A stretch of DNA of 64,000 nucleotides. It comes from Callaeas wilsoni. Lineage: Eukaryota > Chordata > Aves > Passeriformes > Callaeidae. The notes beneath the pieces are model-generated. The model was not told the DNA's origin. It was given only the letters and a program-made list of their open reading frames with translations, and searched no databases. Shown piece by piece: positions 19,571 to 36,271 of this stretch. Location of the stretch: NCBI GenBank assembly GCA_013398955.1, contig VWPU01018894.1:1-64000 (forward strand), in the 5' to 3' direction. Position 1 is the first letter of the stretch; each line of letters begins with the position of its first letter. The position numbers and the translations under genes are program-made.

Positions 19571-19849
19571 CTGTCTGTATCTCAACCCATGATTTCTGTA
19601 GTTTTTGCCCTTCTGATTCTCTCCCCCATCTCACCATGGGGGAAGTGAATGCTCAGCTATGTTGGGCTTACTTGCCAGCTGGGATTAAATCACAACACTT
19701 GCACCTTACTGCATCTTTTGCATCTTTTTATAAAACTCAAAACTCTGAGAATTAATTATGCAGTGTCTTCCTCAATGTGTGAAAACTCTTTTTGAATAAA
19801 CTAGCCTACAATTAAGCAAACAAATTTACTATTCATACTTTCAATTTAA

Positions 19850-20215
19850 AATATAAGCACAAGAAATAAGGAAAAACATCTACTTCCACCACGTCGTGGT
19901 GCCTGGAGTTGTTCTTCCCCTTTTGCAGAACTTTGCTCTTCCCCTTGTTGATCTGCATGAGCTTCCTGTCAGACCCTTTCTCCAGCCTGTTCAGGTCTCT
20001 CTGGATGGCAGCTTGACCCTCTGGTGTATCAGCCCCTCCTCCAAGATAGGTCTCATCAGTAAAACTGCTAGTGCCCCACCACCCAGCTTCTTAATGAGGA
20101 AGTGGATGAAGGAAGGACGGGACCGATACTGACCCTGAGGGTAAAGCAGTAGTTACTGGCCTCCAATCAGACTTTGTACCACTGATCACCACCCTCTGGG
20201 GGTGATCCTGATTTT
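19850..20215 (-). repeat. CR1 LINE, ORF2 reverse-transcriptase fragment
   Basis: On the minus strand the translation gives a decayed but clear reverse-transcriptase segment: a damaged ADDT-type motif (here SDDTYLGGG), then GADTPEGQAAIQRDLNRLEK and a KLMQINKGKSKVL-like stretch. Functional CR1 has FADDTKLGG at the same place, so the catalytic double aspartate is kept in a broken frame. It lies about 150 bp beyond the solo LTR and in the opposite orientation. Confidence 0.82.
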
Positions 20216-22357
20216 AGTAATCACAGTGGATACACTATGTAAATCATTGGCAACTCTATTAGGAAGAAATCCAAGTGACAAAGAGGACTGAATTGGTAAT
20301 TGTATTTACTCCATTAAGAACTGATGATGAAATCCATGCACTACCCTCAACAGAAGGCTAAATACACTATTTACCTTGCAAATAAGAAATTCTGAAGCCC
20401 TACCTAATCTCACCTCTGAATTCCTCCTTTAACAACACTTAAATAAACAGATCTTGAGAATTCAGACACTATTACATCCATCAGATGCACAGACCTGATT
20501 TAACAAAACATACCCTTCCTACCCTGTAGCTCCTTTTGTGTGTATCCTTTGCTCCTCCACAGCTGAAATGTCATTTCACTTCTTTTTAAGATTTTGTTCC
20601 ACTTAAATTGGTGGAGGCCAGAAAACTTAAGCAACCACAAGCTACTTCACAGCACCCCACTGTGCATAACTGTAACTCTACAAAGGAACTTAAGAGCACA
20701 GACACTCATTCCTATTCTTAATCTGCACTGTGTTTTTTGACCCGTGAGAGCCCAAGGAAAGTTAAGTGCTTATCAGCCACGTACTATGAAAATACCAAAA
20801 ACTCAAAACATTATTTGCATTAAAGTCATCCTGACTGCACTAGTGAAAAGAGGAAGAAGAATGTAATTAGAGGACTATAAGAAATTTACAACTCACAATC
20901 TAATGTAAAATAACTATTAGGGAATATCTGAATTCCAAATATGGGGAAGAAGTCAGAATCCACAAAAAACCCCAGGATGCTAGTTCAGCAGAAAAGCTGC
21001 TGCAATCACACACAATTCTAATAGAAGGTTTTTTTTATTGTGCTATATTAACATCTGGTTATAAAGCTTCTGATAAAGACAAAGAAAAGCCAGTGTACAA
21101 AGCCCCAGTTTTTACAAGTGTTCCATAAGGTACAACTTACACCCAGAATGTTACAGAACACAATCAATCCTTTGATTTTTACAAATATATACAATATGTC
21201 AGCTAGTAAATCTAAATAATCTTCAATGAAGAATGGTTTAATTGAAGTAGTTTATTCTCCTAGTTACCAGTTACCAAAAAACTTCCTCTAAAATCTTTCA
21301 TTTAATAATTTTTACCCCTACCTAACAACATATCTTTTTTTTTTATATAAGAATGAATGGCTTGCTTCCACTTCTTGCTTCATAAATTTTAGCTATTTTT
21401 TCTACTTCCTACTGTTTCAGTTGTGTTTGAGATAACTCATTTTGTTCAATTTGCACTCCACACAGCAATATGGCATTCTATAATTTTTTTATATGAAAGT
21501 AGTACAGAAAGTAGGAATGCACATGTTGCTGAGGTTTCCATTTAAAATTTCTAGGACAGATATTTTTCCTTATGAGATTGGTCAAAAATTACATTGTGTT
21601 TGTTAAAATGAAATTCATATACTTGATAAAATAATTTGAGCATGATGCTTACACCCTTTAGGAGTGTTATCTTTCAATTTTAATCTAAACCCGATCATGG
21701 AAAGAAATATCAAGAAGACAAGACTGAACTAGAAACATTCAACAAAACAGATGTTTAATGCCATGGCCTCTAGAAAAAAAAAAAAAAAACCAGAAAACTT
21801 TGATCACTGAATATAACACAATTCTTGTTACTCTTTGTTCAGGTAGCCTTATCTGCCTCCATTATTACAACGCAATTTAATGAGATTTTTTGAGAAAATA
21901 AATCCTTTCAATTTTGAAAGTAGTCGATATACTTGAAATTACACAAATTTGGTTTAGTACTTTGTTAGCACAAAGAGCAAATTACTCTCTTTTTTCCCTT
22001 TTCTCTACAGGATGACATGCCTTGACAAGTACAGGCCACCATTAAGGATGATGCATTCCTTTTGTTACCTGACAGAAATACTGCAATAATCTCTGCTAGA
22101 AAATATTAGAAGCAAATCCTGTGACACTTCTCCAAATTCTGAAGAAATAAGAACATAACTGAAATGCACCTCTAATATTAAGACATGAAACTCTGCTCTC
22201 AAACGTCAATAGCTGCAGGCTATTGATTCATTTCATGCATATTCAATAAATATATTCATTTCCTGCAAGTATGTCTTTTACATATTATAAACACTCACTT
22301 CTCATTGTGAATTAAGTTTTTTTAAAGAAAATTGAAGATATATTTTGACACTTAAAA

Positions 22358-22912
22358 ATGCATGTATTAGACTTTAATCACACCCATGAGAATTACAGCC
22401 TTAGGCCAAAACCCAACACCCAAAGACCACAATCCTACAGAATGCCTGGCCAAATGGGTGGGTATCACACAGGTAATCCAGGGTGCCACAGGAATTCTCT
22501 TTGGAGCAACAAATCTAGCCAAGGTAGAGCTGCAATAACTGAATCACTCCCTGCTACGGGCTACTTCTGCCTGTCAGATTTCTGCTCCTCAAGAGCTGTC
22601 CTCAGGTCAAACGGATGCAAGAGGATCTTCCCCGAAGGCAGCACCATTACTGCCACTGCTTCACTCTGCAGCATCTTAATTGTCTCCAGCCACAAGATGA
22701 GCATCTATAACTGTGTGACAGCCTTACTTTGTGATCAGCTTGGACTTTTAAAGTATCCTTGTTCTCATCCAGTGTCTCCCAGCAGGCACAAGAGGGCTTG
22801 CCTGAAACTGAGACTGTTCAGCAGCCTCCTTCAACTCCTCCACGTGTGCTTTGCCAACCTGAGAGACACACACTACCTGTACTTAGAGCACATATGTTGT
22901 CTGCAACAGTGA
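22358..22912 (+). other. 184-codon open reading frame of unknown origin
   Basis: The longest open frame in the window, starting MHVLDFNHTHENYS. The product has no recognised domain, signal peptide or repeat and is rich in Ser, Cys and Leu. Base composition is more balanced than in the flanking intron, so the segment is probably inserted or duplicated DNA. A C-run follows at 22943. The minus strand also gives protein-like pieces, for example a 40-odd-residue stretch ending EEQKSDRQK, so the frame may be a shadow of a decayed element. I do not assign a function. Confidence 0.2.
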
Positions 22913-25309
22913 ACCTCAGCTTGCTTTGCTAGAATAAAACACCCCCCCCCGCAAAAAACCCACCGGCAAACAATTAGGGTCATGTGAGATTTTTACTAAT
23001 GGATTTTCATGAAGAAAATATTTCTAACTTAAATTTATAGTTCTTCAGAATTTCTTTCCATGTCTAACTCATCAACATATTCAAACCTTGCAAGACAGCA
23101 TCTGATCTGCACAGAAAATTCTCACATCATTTGCAAACTTATTTACCAACATTAGAAGTTGGTGACACTACTAAGTGTTACTACTTACAAACACTACTAA
23201 GAAATACCTGGGGTTTTTTTTCTTTCAACACTTTTCTTTCATCTCATCATTTATGATCCATCATTTTCCTATGTACGCAAAAAGTATGAGACCATATCAC
23301 AGGCTTCTTTGTCACATAAAAATAGATCCAGGATGTATAAATGAAAGTTACTGGTAAAGAACACATGGCCTAGCTCATCTGACAAAGCAGCAGTTAATTT
23401 TGTTCCATATTCTCAGAATTTGAATTAACTACAGAGCATCCATATACCATGACTATTTCAGCACTAGTGAAATAGTGAATCAGATCTCCAGAGTGAATCA
23501 GTTGGTGCTCAGAATCTGAAATGTGTATTCGGTGGAGAAGCATTATTTCAGGCTAGATCCTTCCTGGTTCTGAAAACTGAATTCCCTCCCATGAGCAGCT
23601 GTGCATCCTGGGCAGACTTGCTTCAAAGGTGTATTTATGATCCAAGTGAAAACTTTAATTCAGGTACACTTAAATAAAAATGGTATTCCTTATTTTTTTG
23701 ATGATTCTCTTTTCTAGTAGTCAAACTGAAGCACATTCACAACTTAATACGGACTTTTCAGATATTAAAAAAAAAATATATTTCAAGAAATCTAAAAACC
23801 TCCAAAACAGGACATCAAAGATGTCAGAAGGTTAAAAGACATCCAATATGGTTAAAACAACACTTTTACCAATAAAGTCCTTGGCTGTGCTCTGAGGTTT
23901 CTCAGGGGCTTTACACAGCAGTCAGTCCATCAATAACAACCTGAAGAACATAATGTGCATTTTTTTCTAGAAGATTATAAATAAATATGAGACACTTTTC
24001 CATTAAAGAAGTTACTTGCAGATATCTTTTTAATGCCCTCAGTTTTTCTAATTTAAATTCTATTATTACGGAATCATTAAAATTCCAAGCAGGCAGATTC
24101 GGTCTACATGAAATGGGACATGGGACAGGCCTTTTGTGACACAATTAAGCCTGCTCCTTTCAAGGGCAACGTCACAGAAGGTGAACACTAATTTTACTAA
24201 TATGGTAAAGGAGGATGAATGACTGTAGGAAGGAAGAAAAGCAAAAACAAACTAAAAAGTATAACTTTTGTGTTTGCTGTGAAGTTTGTCATATCTAACT
24301 TTCAAGTTCTAAATAGGTTATTACAGGGACAGCAATTCGCATAAAAAGATTGAAGATTACATGAAATGACAAAGACTGCTCCACAGCTATAATGTGAACA
24401 AAGCAAAAAGAGTCTTTGCAGATGCCAAATGAACTTTAAGGACATTATTAAAGACATCTTGGTAATAGCACATGATGCATAAACTGCCCCCAACACTAGG
24501 TGTCAGAGTGCATATGCTACTTCCGAAAACGACTTAAAATGTCTCCACTTTCCCATATGAAAGCCAGAGTTCCAGGCAAATTAAAAAGGAAAGCTCACAA
24601 CACTCTTTTGCTTCATTCTGAAGTACTTCTTCAGAATACAGCAAATAGTTTTCATCAAATGGGAGAACTAAAACCACCATAAAATTATAGCTCGAACCAA
24701 AACAATTTAAATATTTTTGAGAACAGCTGCTTTAAAGAAATTCAAATAATGTAGCTAACACCTTTTTCAACACTGCCTTTTTTGGCTCAACCTGCTGGTC
24801 GTGAAGCACTAAGTATACTATATATTGGTTTTACTTTACACCAAGTATTAGTAGCTATAGAAACTGTCATCCTATTTCATTAATTCTTGAAAGCCTACAT
24901 GCAATCTATGTAACATGTATATTTAAAAAAACCTATACAATCAGTTTCCTGTCACTCAATACTCTTCTTAGATCTAACAGTCACCCTTTCCATTACTCCA
25001 CACAAGTTATCAGAACGAAAGTAGAAAGGTTTACTAATCCTAAAGGGAATACTCTTGAATATTAAGACTGATGCATACCAAGATAAGGTAAGTCATATGA
25101 AAAACCAGATGCAGCCTGTGGATTTTATGGATAGATGCTGATTACTTGCACGATTTTTGGGAAACTTGACCAGCTGAAGTAGTTTTGCACTGCAGCTCAG
25201 ATCAACTACCAACTAGCACAGTCCCAGAGGAAATACTAATATTTCCACTAATTTTTAGTTAATACTAAGTTTAGTTGATACTAAGACTAACTCAAGTCAA
25301 CAAGTCCGG

Positions 25310-25655
25310 ACAGGAGTGGAGCCCTTTCATTTTTCCCCTGAAAAGAAGAAAAACAAAAGGCCCGTTGGAGGTTAGGGTTTTTCCTTTTGTTTTCATTCTC
25401 TTAGGGAATTTTCTCCCATTTTGTTGCTAAGACACAATAACGACCAGGTACTTAAGAGAGACAAAAGAAGTTGACCCGGGAAGGGTGCACCTGGCTGCTC
25501 TCTTATCTGAGGAGTGGCAGAGATACTTCGAGAATTGAGCTGGGAGAAAAAGGGGGCCGGGGCAGCTGCGAGCTCTCTCTTGCTTTCTGGGCTTTGGACA
25601 AGAATGGTCTGAGCTGCTGCCTGGGGGGAAATTCGCTGCTGCCACAGGAGCGGTA
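25310..25655. repeat. GC-rich, repeat-like block, family uncertain
   Basis: A block of about 345 bp, much richer in GC than its surroundings, with ggcccgttggaggttagggt, gttgacccgggaagggtgca and gggggccggggcagctgcga. Several overlapping frames on both strands are open, but no protein family is recognisable. It resembles LTR- or leader-type sequence of avian endogenous retroviruses as I remember it, but I could not confirm ends, target duplication or class. A small CpG-containing regulatory element is an alternative. Confidence 0.35.
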
Positions 25656-27149
25656 ATGGTGAAATGACCAGGAATGCCATTTGGGAACATGTTTCTTCCA
25701 CAAGACAAGTACTAGAAAAATTATTTGGCTGTAGTTACACAAGACTATGGATAAATTAAAACTTAACTCCATACAGAAAAGATATAAAATGAAACAAAAA
25801 TGTCAGGAATATAAAACTCCCTAGCTTCAAGGTAAGCAACAGAGAATGAAGAGATCATGTTTTACAGATTATTTTGTTCCAGTTTCACAGACAATAACTA
25901 AGATTATGTAGAAATATACTATACTGTCGTTTTACATTTGCTAAAACAAGGCTGCTCTCACAGTATGTACCGTCGGGAAACAGAAAAAGCATACATATTT
26001 AAAACAAACAGTATTAAAGACTGAGAAATTTGCAAGCAGATTTAAAAAGATTTCATTTTGAGCTTGACTACCCCTTATTTGTAGCTTAAACCATTTATAT
26101 CAAAAAGAATTATTCACACATCCGAAATAATGTCCTATGCTTTCTCATGCGATCTACAATGAATGTAAGCAATAGCTTATGTTCAATGAAGCATAAGTTT
26201 GGTAATCAGCGAGATATTAACATAAGATGTGTATTTCCAATGTCCCATTCTTAAAATTTAAAAATCATATAGAATAGTTAAGTGCAGATTAAGTGTAATT
26301 TTGAGAAAAAGAACGTGCTTGACTTTCTTAGGATTATTAGCAGGAAAGAACTAGGACCCTGGAATAGGTAACTAATGGTGAAATATAAACTGTTATACTT
26401 CCTAAAATTTTGTTGAACTCAGACTTGAAACCAGTCTTTAAAAAATAAACATTTCAAGAACAAAAGGCTTACCCATAGTTAAGATGCAAAGATGCAAGTG
26501 GAGTTGGCTTATGAATAAAATACCATCTAGACAGATACTAACTGCAAAACTGCTCAAAGAAGTCAAGGAGACTCTTAAAACACTGATACAGTTTAATACT
26601 TAGCCCTTTTTATTTCCATCCTGAAAGACTTTCTGCAATAGCTTCCTGATTCAAAAGGAAATTTTTGTTTTAAATTTTCATTGACGCTGGAATATCAGTA
26701 CCTTTTCTTGTGTCTAACTTATTTTTGTGATATAAGACAGAGACAAAATGGAATTGTCATATGTCTTCCAAATTTCATGAGACCTTCTCCATTATATAAA
26801 AGAAATTTTTTACTTTATAGAAAGAAGGGCAATGAACTACTCCTTTGAATTACTTAGTAAGGAAATCCAAATGTGAAACCAAAAAGAAAAGTACAAGGAT
26901 ACTTGGTAAGAAGTTGAATACCATTCTTTCAAAATAGCAAAAATTCATTGTAAGAATCAGGATGGAGAGCTGTTTTAAGTGAATGTATTTCAAGGAGGTG
27001 AGAAGTTTGAAAGAGTTCAGGAACAGAGTCACAAAATGAACAAAAATGAAAAATCTTCTGAGAAGTTCCGTAAGATCTTGTTTTAAATAATAACAGAAAC
27101 CCCCAAAATTATTTTCAGTTAAATAGAAGTTCTGGAATGTATGCATTAC

Positions 27150-27272
27150 CTTAACAACGGGATTAAGCAGAACAACACCCGACTTCTTTGTAATAACTTG
27201 TTTTGTTGTATAATGATGTTCTATGAGCTGAGGAATAGTTGGAAACCCAGTTCCTTCAAAACGATATTGATT
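27150..27272 (-). CDS. FER: FER exon: C-terminal part of the SH2 domain
   Basis: A 123-nt exon of 41 codons, phase 0 at both ends. The acceptor is tgcctccatgcag|AAT and the donor GTTAAG|gtaatg. It encodes [20 protein letters not shown], then [18 protein letters not shown], and ends VVK, matching human residues 512-552. This is the second half of the SH2 fold (the segment after beta-D, helix B and the final strand). The last residues (VVK against human IPK) differ slightly, as expected in the SH2-kinase linker. Confidence 0.97.
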
Positions 27273-30951
<3,679 letters not shown>

Positions 30952-32497
30952 TTAGAGTTTACTTGTACATGAAAAGTATCACAAACAACAATAATTTCTA
31001 TTTCGTGTATCTAAATTATGTATTTCTATTAACCAACAAGATCAAGGCTCTTACAGATCTTACACTTGCACAAAAGCATATTGATCACTTTCTTCCATGT
31101 TTACCTGAAAAATCAATATATCAAAAGCAGAAGTTTAAGGAGTCATCCATAAAACCATGTAATATTTTTTATCTGGCTTGCTACTTTTCGTAAGTCAGAT
31201 TGACCAACTCTTTCTCACACATTCTGACATGCTAACAACATCTGAAAATTAATAATTTCTCTATGCAGACAGAAACTTCTCAAACACAAAACTGTAATAA
31301 ATTGACTCATACAAAGCACTTGAATTGGATAAACTGTTTTCACAGAATTTATCAATTGCATCCCAAACCAAATAATAATAATAATGAGATTTTTTTTCCT
31401 AGCATGTACCCTGTAGTGCAGAATACACACCTGGGTGTAGTGTCCTTATGAACTCTATGATAAGAGTTTCTGAAGACAAAAAGACTGTAAGGAATTATTT
31501 TTATTACATGGAATCGGCTGCAAATGGAAGCTAATAGCTGTAACTGAAAGTTAATTAGTTTTAACCTGCGATTTCACACATTAATTTTAACATGGCTACA
31601 TCATTTCAGGAAACACTGAAGAAAACTTCGTATTTTGTCAATGACCACTTCAAATTTATATGTTATGAGTAGGAAGGCATGCCCTCATTTAAGCTGTATG
31701 TCATTCAAAAACATAGGCAGAGCTCATAGAAATTCTCACAGTCAGAGTGGTAAAACTCTGAATGACGTAACACAGTGCACACGGTATTGTGAGTAGAACA
31801 GGGATGTGAGTGTTTCCCAGCCTCCTGAACTGCATCTAGGTAACAGCATGGAGATCTACATCTCAATGAAGAACAATTAAAAAGATGCAAACAATGCACA
31901 CCATTCTGAATTTCCCTCTCCTACTGCTCTGCCCTGATAAAAATCCAGGTTGGAGGCCATCTGCACATTTAAGATCTGCCTCAGAAGATACTTAGATTAC
32001 AATGCCTCACCTAGCCTAAAAAAGTCTAGGAATGATCTCAGACTCTCAGAGTGGTAATGAGCAGACCCAAGAAACGGAATCTACTCAGAAACTCTTGCTT
32101 TCAAATATCTGCGATTCTTTAGCACTTGCATAAAGTTTTAGCTATTAAAAAATGTCTTTGTTGGCTTCTGGTTGCTTAAGTTATCCCTCAAAGGACTAGT
32201 TTAGTCCAGGATCGTGATGGAAAACTGGAGAACATATTTAAAAACCTGACAGACCCTTGTGTTTTCAGACATCAACTGACAGACACAGAGAATCATGGAG
32301 AAATTCTCATGAAGGAGTATTTCATACCTGATATTTGAAAGAAGCCCTATAACCGATAGACTCATCACTACAAAGAGTGAGTGTGCTCTGCTATAGAGTC
32401 AGAGATAGAAAGGACTATGTAAGAAATAACTACAGCTTGAACACAAATTACACAGAATTTTTAGAGGCAAAAGCTGTGCTCCCAGGTTACGTGTTTA

Positions 32498-32644
32498 TCA
32501 GCACAGTGAGCTGCTAAAAAGCAGAGATATTGATTGGCCAAGAAGGTAGTCATATCTTTCAATTTCATCAACAGTTAAAAACCTCCCAGGTGAAAGCTGT
32601 CCACCACTGTTAAATGACATTATGCCATTTTCTTTCACAAATTC
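32498..32644 (-). other. Candidate alternative terminal exon of FER (unproven)
   Basis: A strong acceptor (pyrimidine tract cttttctctttcttttag) is followed by 48 open codons and a TGA. The upstream FER exon at 37317 ends in phase 0 and this frame also starts in phase 0. Splicing in would therefore add a new tail beginning EFVKENGIMSFNSGGQLSPG after residue 443 and remove SH2 and kinase. The residue composition looks coding-like. I recognise no homologue, and a chance open frame of this length is quite possible. Confidence 0.25.
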
Positions 32645-35600
32645 CTAAAAGAAAGAGAAAAGCTTTCAAAATGCTAGACGATGTTATTTACTTGAACATT
32701 TATTGTTCAACGATGCTGAGCTTGACTTGAAAGGAAACCTACACCTCTGTTATGTTCAGAGCAGCAAACTCTTTAACGCAGGAGCAGATTTCTACTTGAG
32801 AGAGAATGTTCCTAAGGATAAAAGGACAGTACAGCATTACTAATCTACTTCACGAAAGAAAGTTTAAAAGAAAAAGCCTGACATGCAATTTATTTTATAT
32901 CTTAAAAAGGAAGCCACCAGATTGTAACATCTGCTTATGTACAAACTGAGTGCAGGCTGAGGCACCATTCAGACAATCAGGATCAAATCCCAAAATAAAA
33001 CATCTTAAGAACCTTTATGACAGAGAAAGAGCTTATGGAAGGAAAACAGAGCATTTTAGACATAGATAACTACTGTGTTGTCTATAACTCTATCATCAAT
33101 TTTCCCTCTCTTTTAAATTTGATTGAAGTATTATTTATTACTTTAGAAGGAAACAATGGAAATTCCACAAAGTTTTCTCTGTTGATTGTCCTTCACTTTA
33201 CCTTACCTTTACTTTTTATCATATCAAGGTGGTTTTTCTGATGAAGTAAGCGGCAATTATTCTTGTCTTAAGTGTTATTAAAATTGCATTATTTTTATGA
33301 ACAAGTCTTCTGATTCCAACATATCGTCTCTATGATGCAATATTGACCCTGACTGGCTATAGAATAAAACATAGCTGAAAGCCCAAAAAATCAGTACTAA
33401 TGCAGGATATATATCCACTTTAATATTGATTTCAACTCAGTTTACCACTATTAGTACTAATATTTCTGCTGCATTTTAGAGTTAGAATTAAATGATAGAT
33501 TAGACTTTGAGGAAAATAGAGGGGGAAAAAAAAGCTACCTACACAAAGTGAAATTCCCACCTCTTTTCTTTAAACTCTACTTTAATATCAGCCAGCAAGT
33601 TATTATGACACGTTTATATTCTAGACTTTCTCATCTGGGGGATAGATCTCTTGCTCATTTGTATGTACACTTACAGGAGCACCATAAGTGCAAACTTCTC
33701 ACACTGCAAATTTCTACCCTCCCTCCCTCTCTTTCCCCCACGGCCTTTTTTTTTTAACCTCAAGATTTCCATTTATTGCCATATTTCACTCATGGATTAA
33801 TGGGTGGGGCTGGGGAGTGTGTCCTTATATATTTAATTGCACTTTTTCTTCTACAAGGAGATGGCCTCATATACTTCACGACGATCCTCATGGATCTAGT
33901 ACTGTCCTCTTTACTTACATTGAGCCAATTTCTCTCTCCCTGTTTAACAATCCATTGAAATACATGCTTTCTCCAATAGTAAAAAGAAGCAGTCCTCAGC
34001 TGCTGCCCTTATTTCAAGAGAAAAACTGAGCAAACAGCAGTGTGTTATTTCTAACTCCAAAAATTTGTATATTATTCCTGCACTTGCACTACCAATTAAA
34101 TAAAAATAATGGGGATGGTATTTTATTAAACTAATAGTATGCTCAATATCGTATTTTTGTATATATTCTGAATGAAAATGTTCAGTAATCCCTTATTTTC
34201 CATCTTTGAGCAAACAAAACATTTTCTCAAGGTATTTTTTCTCTCATAGTGTAAAAGAGTAGCACGGACACAAATGAGAATGTAAAGCAATAAATTTAGC
34301 TTGATAATTTGAGACAATACCCTATGGAATATTCTGTCTCTGTGTACCTGGCTCATTCCTACACGCTAGTAATACACCACATGAAACAAGCATTAATTCC
34401 ACCTATTATCCTATAAACAATTAAAAAAAAAATCCTATAAACAAAAGCAGATGTTTGTGTCAAGCTCAAATGTCTTGTATCAAAAAAATATATGCAGAAG
34501 GGCAGAAGCTGGCATTCATGGTGCAATTTGTTCAGACTCTTCATTAGGATTATTCACAGCATTTCATTACCTGTACATGAAAGTTATCCCCACTGTGGTG
34601 TTTCCTCTCCTTATTTGATTAAACTTACATCTCTTGCTGTTATAGAAAATTGGCTTGCATTTGGTCCAAGAAAAACTACCTGAACCCTCAGCCTTGTTTT
34701 TTCTCTTCAAACTACACTATTGTCCCCGTTTTATCTCTTCCTTCTCATTCTGAAAGCATATATAGAAATTCAGTGTCAACACACAAAAACTCCTGGGTGC
34801 TTTTGGAATGACATGGTTTCCCTATGACTTTTTTCAGATGACATACAAAAAATTAGTCCTCTCTAATTTATACAAACAAAATTCAATTTATCCCACCAAT
34901 TAAAAATACTGGACACTGTTTTTAATATAGCACCACATTTAAATGAAGATACTGCTCCATTTCTACAGTTTTAACATATTTAAAAATAAAACACTTAAAA
35001 ATACTTTAAATACTTGAAACAGATAATTTGAGAACAGGCAGAAAAGATCATATTTTAGACTAGACTATACGAGAGGATCAGTACTGTCCTTTTCCAAATC
35101 TGCTTAGAGATCCTTTCTTGTACTGGTCTATTTAAAAAAATAACAAATTCTTTATGTATGTTAATATTACTTTATAATACACATTCAATAATCACTTTGA
35201 ACACTTTGTTGATGGTTAATAAGTTTTAAGTACCAGTTTATACATTTAGCAATTAAGCAGGCTTATGTAGTTGTCAGTGGGAAACAGCTGACCACATTTA
35301 ATAGCTAAATACTAATTTGTGAAGCGAATTTTAGCTGCATATATATAGTCAGCTTTTCTAACACACACAAAGTCACTAAATCAAAACACAAAGCAAAACT
35401 GAAAATTGGCTAGTTTATATATTCTAACTCTGAAGTCATTTAGGTGTCATTTAAGCAACAAGTAATCAATTGCACTTGTTATTCAGATTTTACTTTCTGA
35501 CTCAAATGAACCAATGCCAATCTTACTTCTTCCAAACATATTCCAAGGTTTCACCAATCCTATCTACCATGTATCTACAGCCAGATTTACATCAGCTTCC

Positions 35601-35951
35601 ATGGAATGAAAATCAGAGTGTGGCACATAGCTTATTTAAAATGATACTTTAAGCCAACTGAAATTTTGACATTGACTTCCCCTGATTTAATCTAAATGTT
35701 TTATTTTCATCTTCCTCTTGAGATTTTTTTTCTCTTCCAATTTTTCTTTGAAGTAGTTTTAGGTAGATTTGTTCTGTGGTTTGTGGAAGCTTCCTGGTTT
35801 ATTTTGAAGTCATAAGTTTATAATACGTAGAAATAAAGGTGAATGCTGTGTCTCACCTACACAAAGAACAGAGGTCACAGAAATACACATTTTAATGGGT
35901 TTTTACTATGAAATGATGCATTTTTTACAACAATTACAAGTTTTATAAAAT

Positions 35952-36271
35952 AAAGATTACAATAATGTGGAGATTTTGTTTAACATCAAAGACATTTTAA
36001 TATTTTAGCAAGGTTTTTCCTGTTATTTTTCAAATATCATGCAACTTTCATGCTTTTCACAAGAAAAGCCCTTCTACCTCAATTTTATCTCATGATTATA
36101 TTTATTTTTCCAAAGATTACAATAATGTGGAGATTTTGTTTAACATCAAAGACATTTTAATATTTTAGCAAGGTTTTTCCTGTTATTTTTCAAATATCAT
36201 GCAACTTTCATGTTTTTCACAAGAAAAACCCTTCTATCTCAATTTTATCTCATGATTGTATTTATTTTTCC
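35952..36271. repeat. Direct tandem duplication, two 160-bp copies
   Basis: Copy one (35952-36111) and copy two (36112-36271) abut exactly, each starting aaagattacaataatgtgg and ending ttatttttc plus c. Hand alignment shows four differences in 160 positions (about 97.5% identity), all transitions. The unit is AT-rich intron without a recognised repeat family. This is a recent segmental event, or possibly an assembly artefact. Confidence 0.95.

Larger units (their letters stand above)
19081..19697 (+). mobile_element. Solo LTR of an endogenous retrovirus (avian, ERVL-like)
   Basis: A block of about 617 bp starting TGTGCTGGTT and ending CACAACA, the TG...CA form of an LTR. It contains a TATA-like element (TATAAAG at 19386) and an ATTAAA poly(A) signal at 19565, in the right order for U3-R-U5. 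The flanks GTTGC and CTTGC match at four of five bases, suggesting a decayed 5-bp target duplication. That size is typical of ERVL-type elements. No gag, pol or env sequence lies next to it, so it looks like a solo LTR left by recombination. It is antisense to FER. The family resemblance is from memory of avian genomes. Confidence 0.72.
12027..27149 (-). other. FER: FER intron, 15.1 kb
   Basis: Holds a CR1 3' region (12590-12945), a solo LTR (19081-19697), an inverted CR1 reverse-transcriptase piece (19850-20215), an unexplained 184-codon open frame (22358-22912) and a GC-rich repeat-like block (25310-25655). I recognise nothing in 13000-19000, 20250-22350, 22950-25300 or 25700-27149 beyond AT-rich intron with short homopolymers such as the C-run at 22943. 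Confidence 0.75.

Noticed and set aside
23451..23476. Small hairpin (actatttca/tgaaatagt)
   Set aside because: Nine-base AT-rich inverted repeats are common by chance in this composition. The same applies to the short ones near 62345 and 62612.
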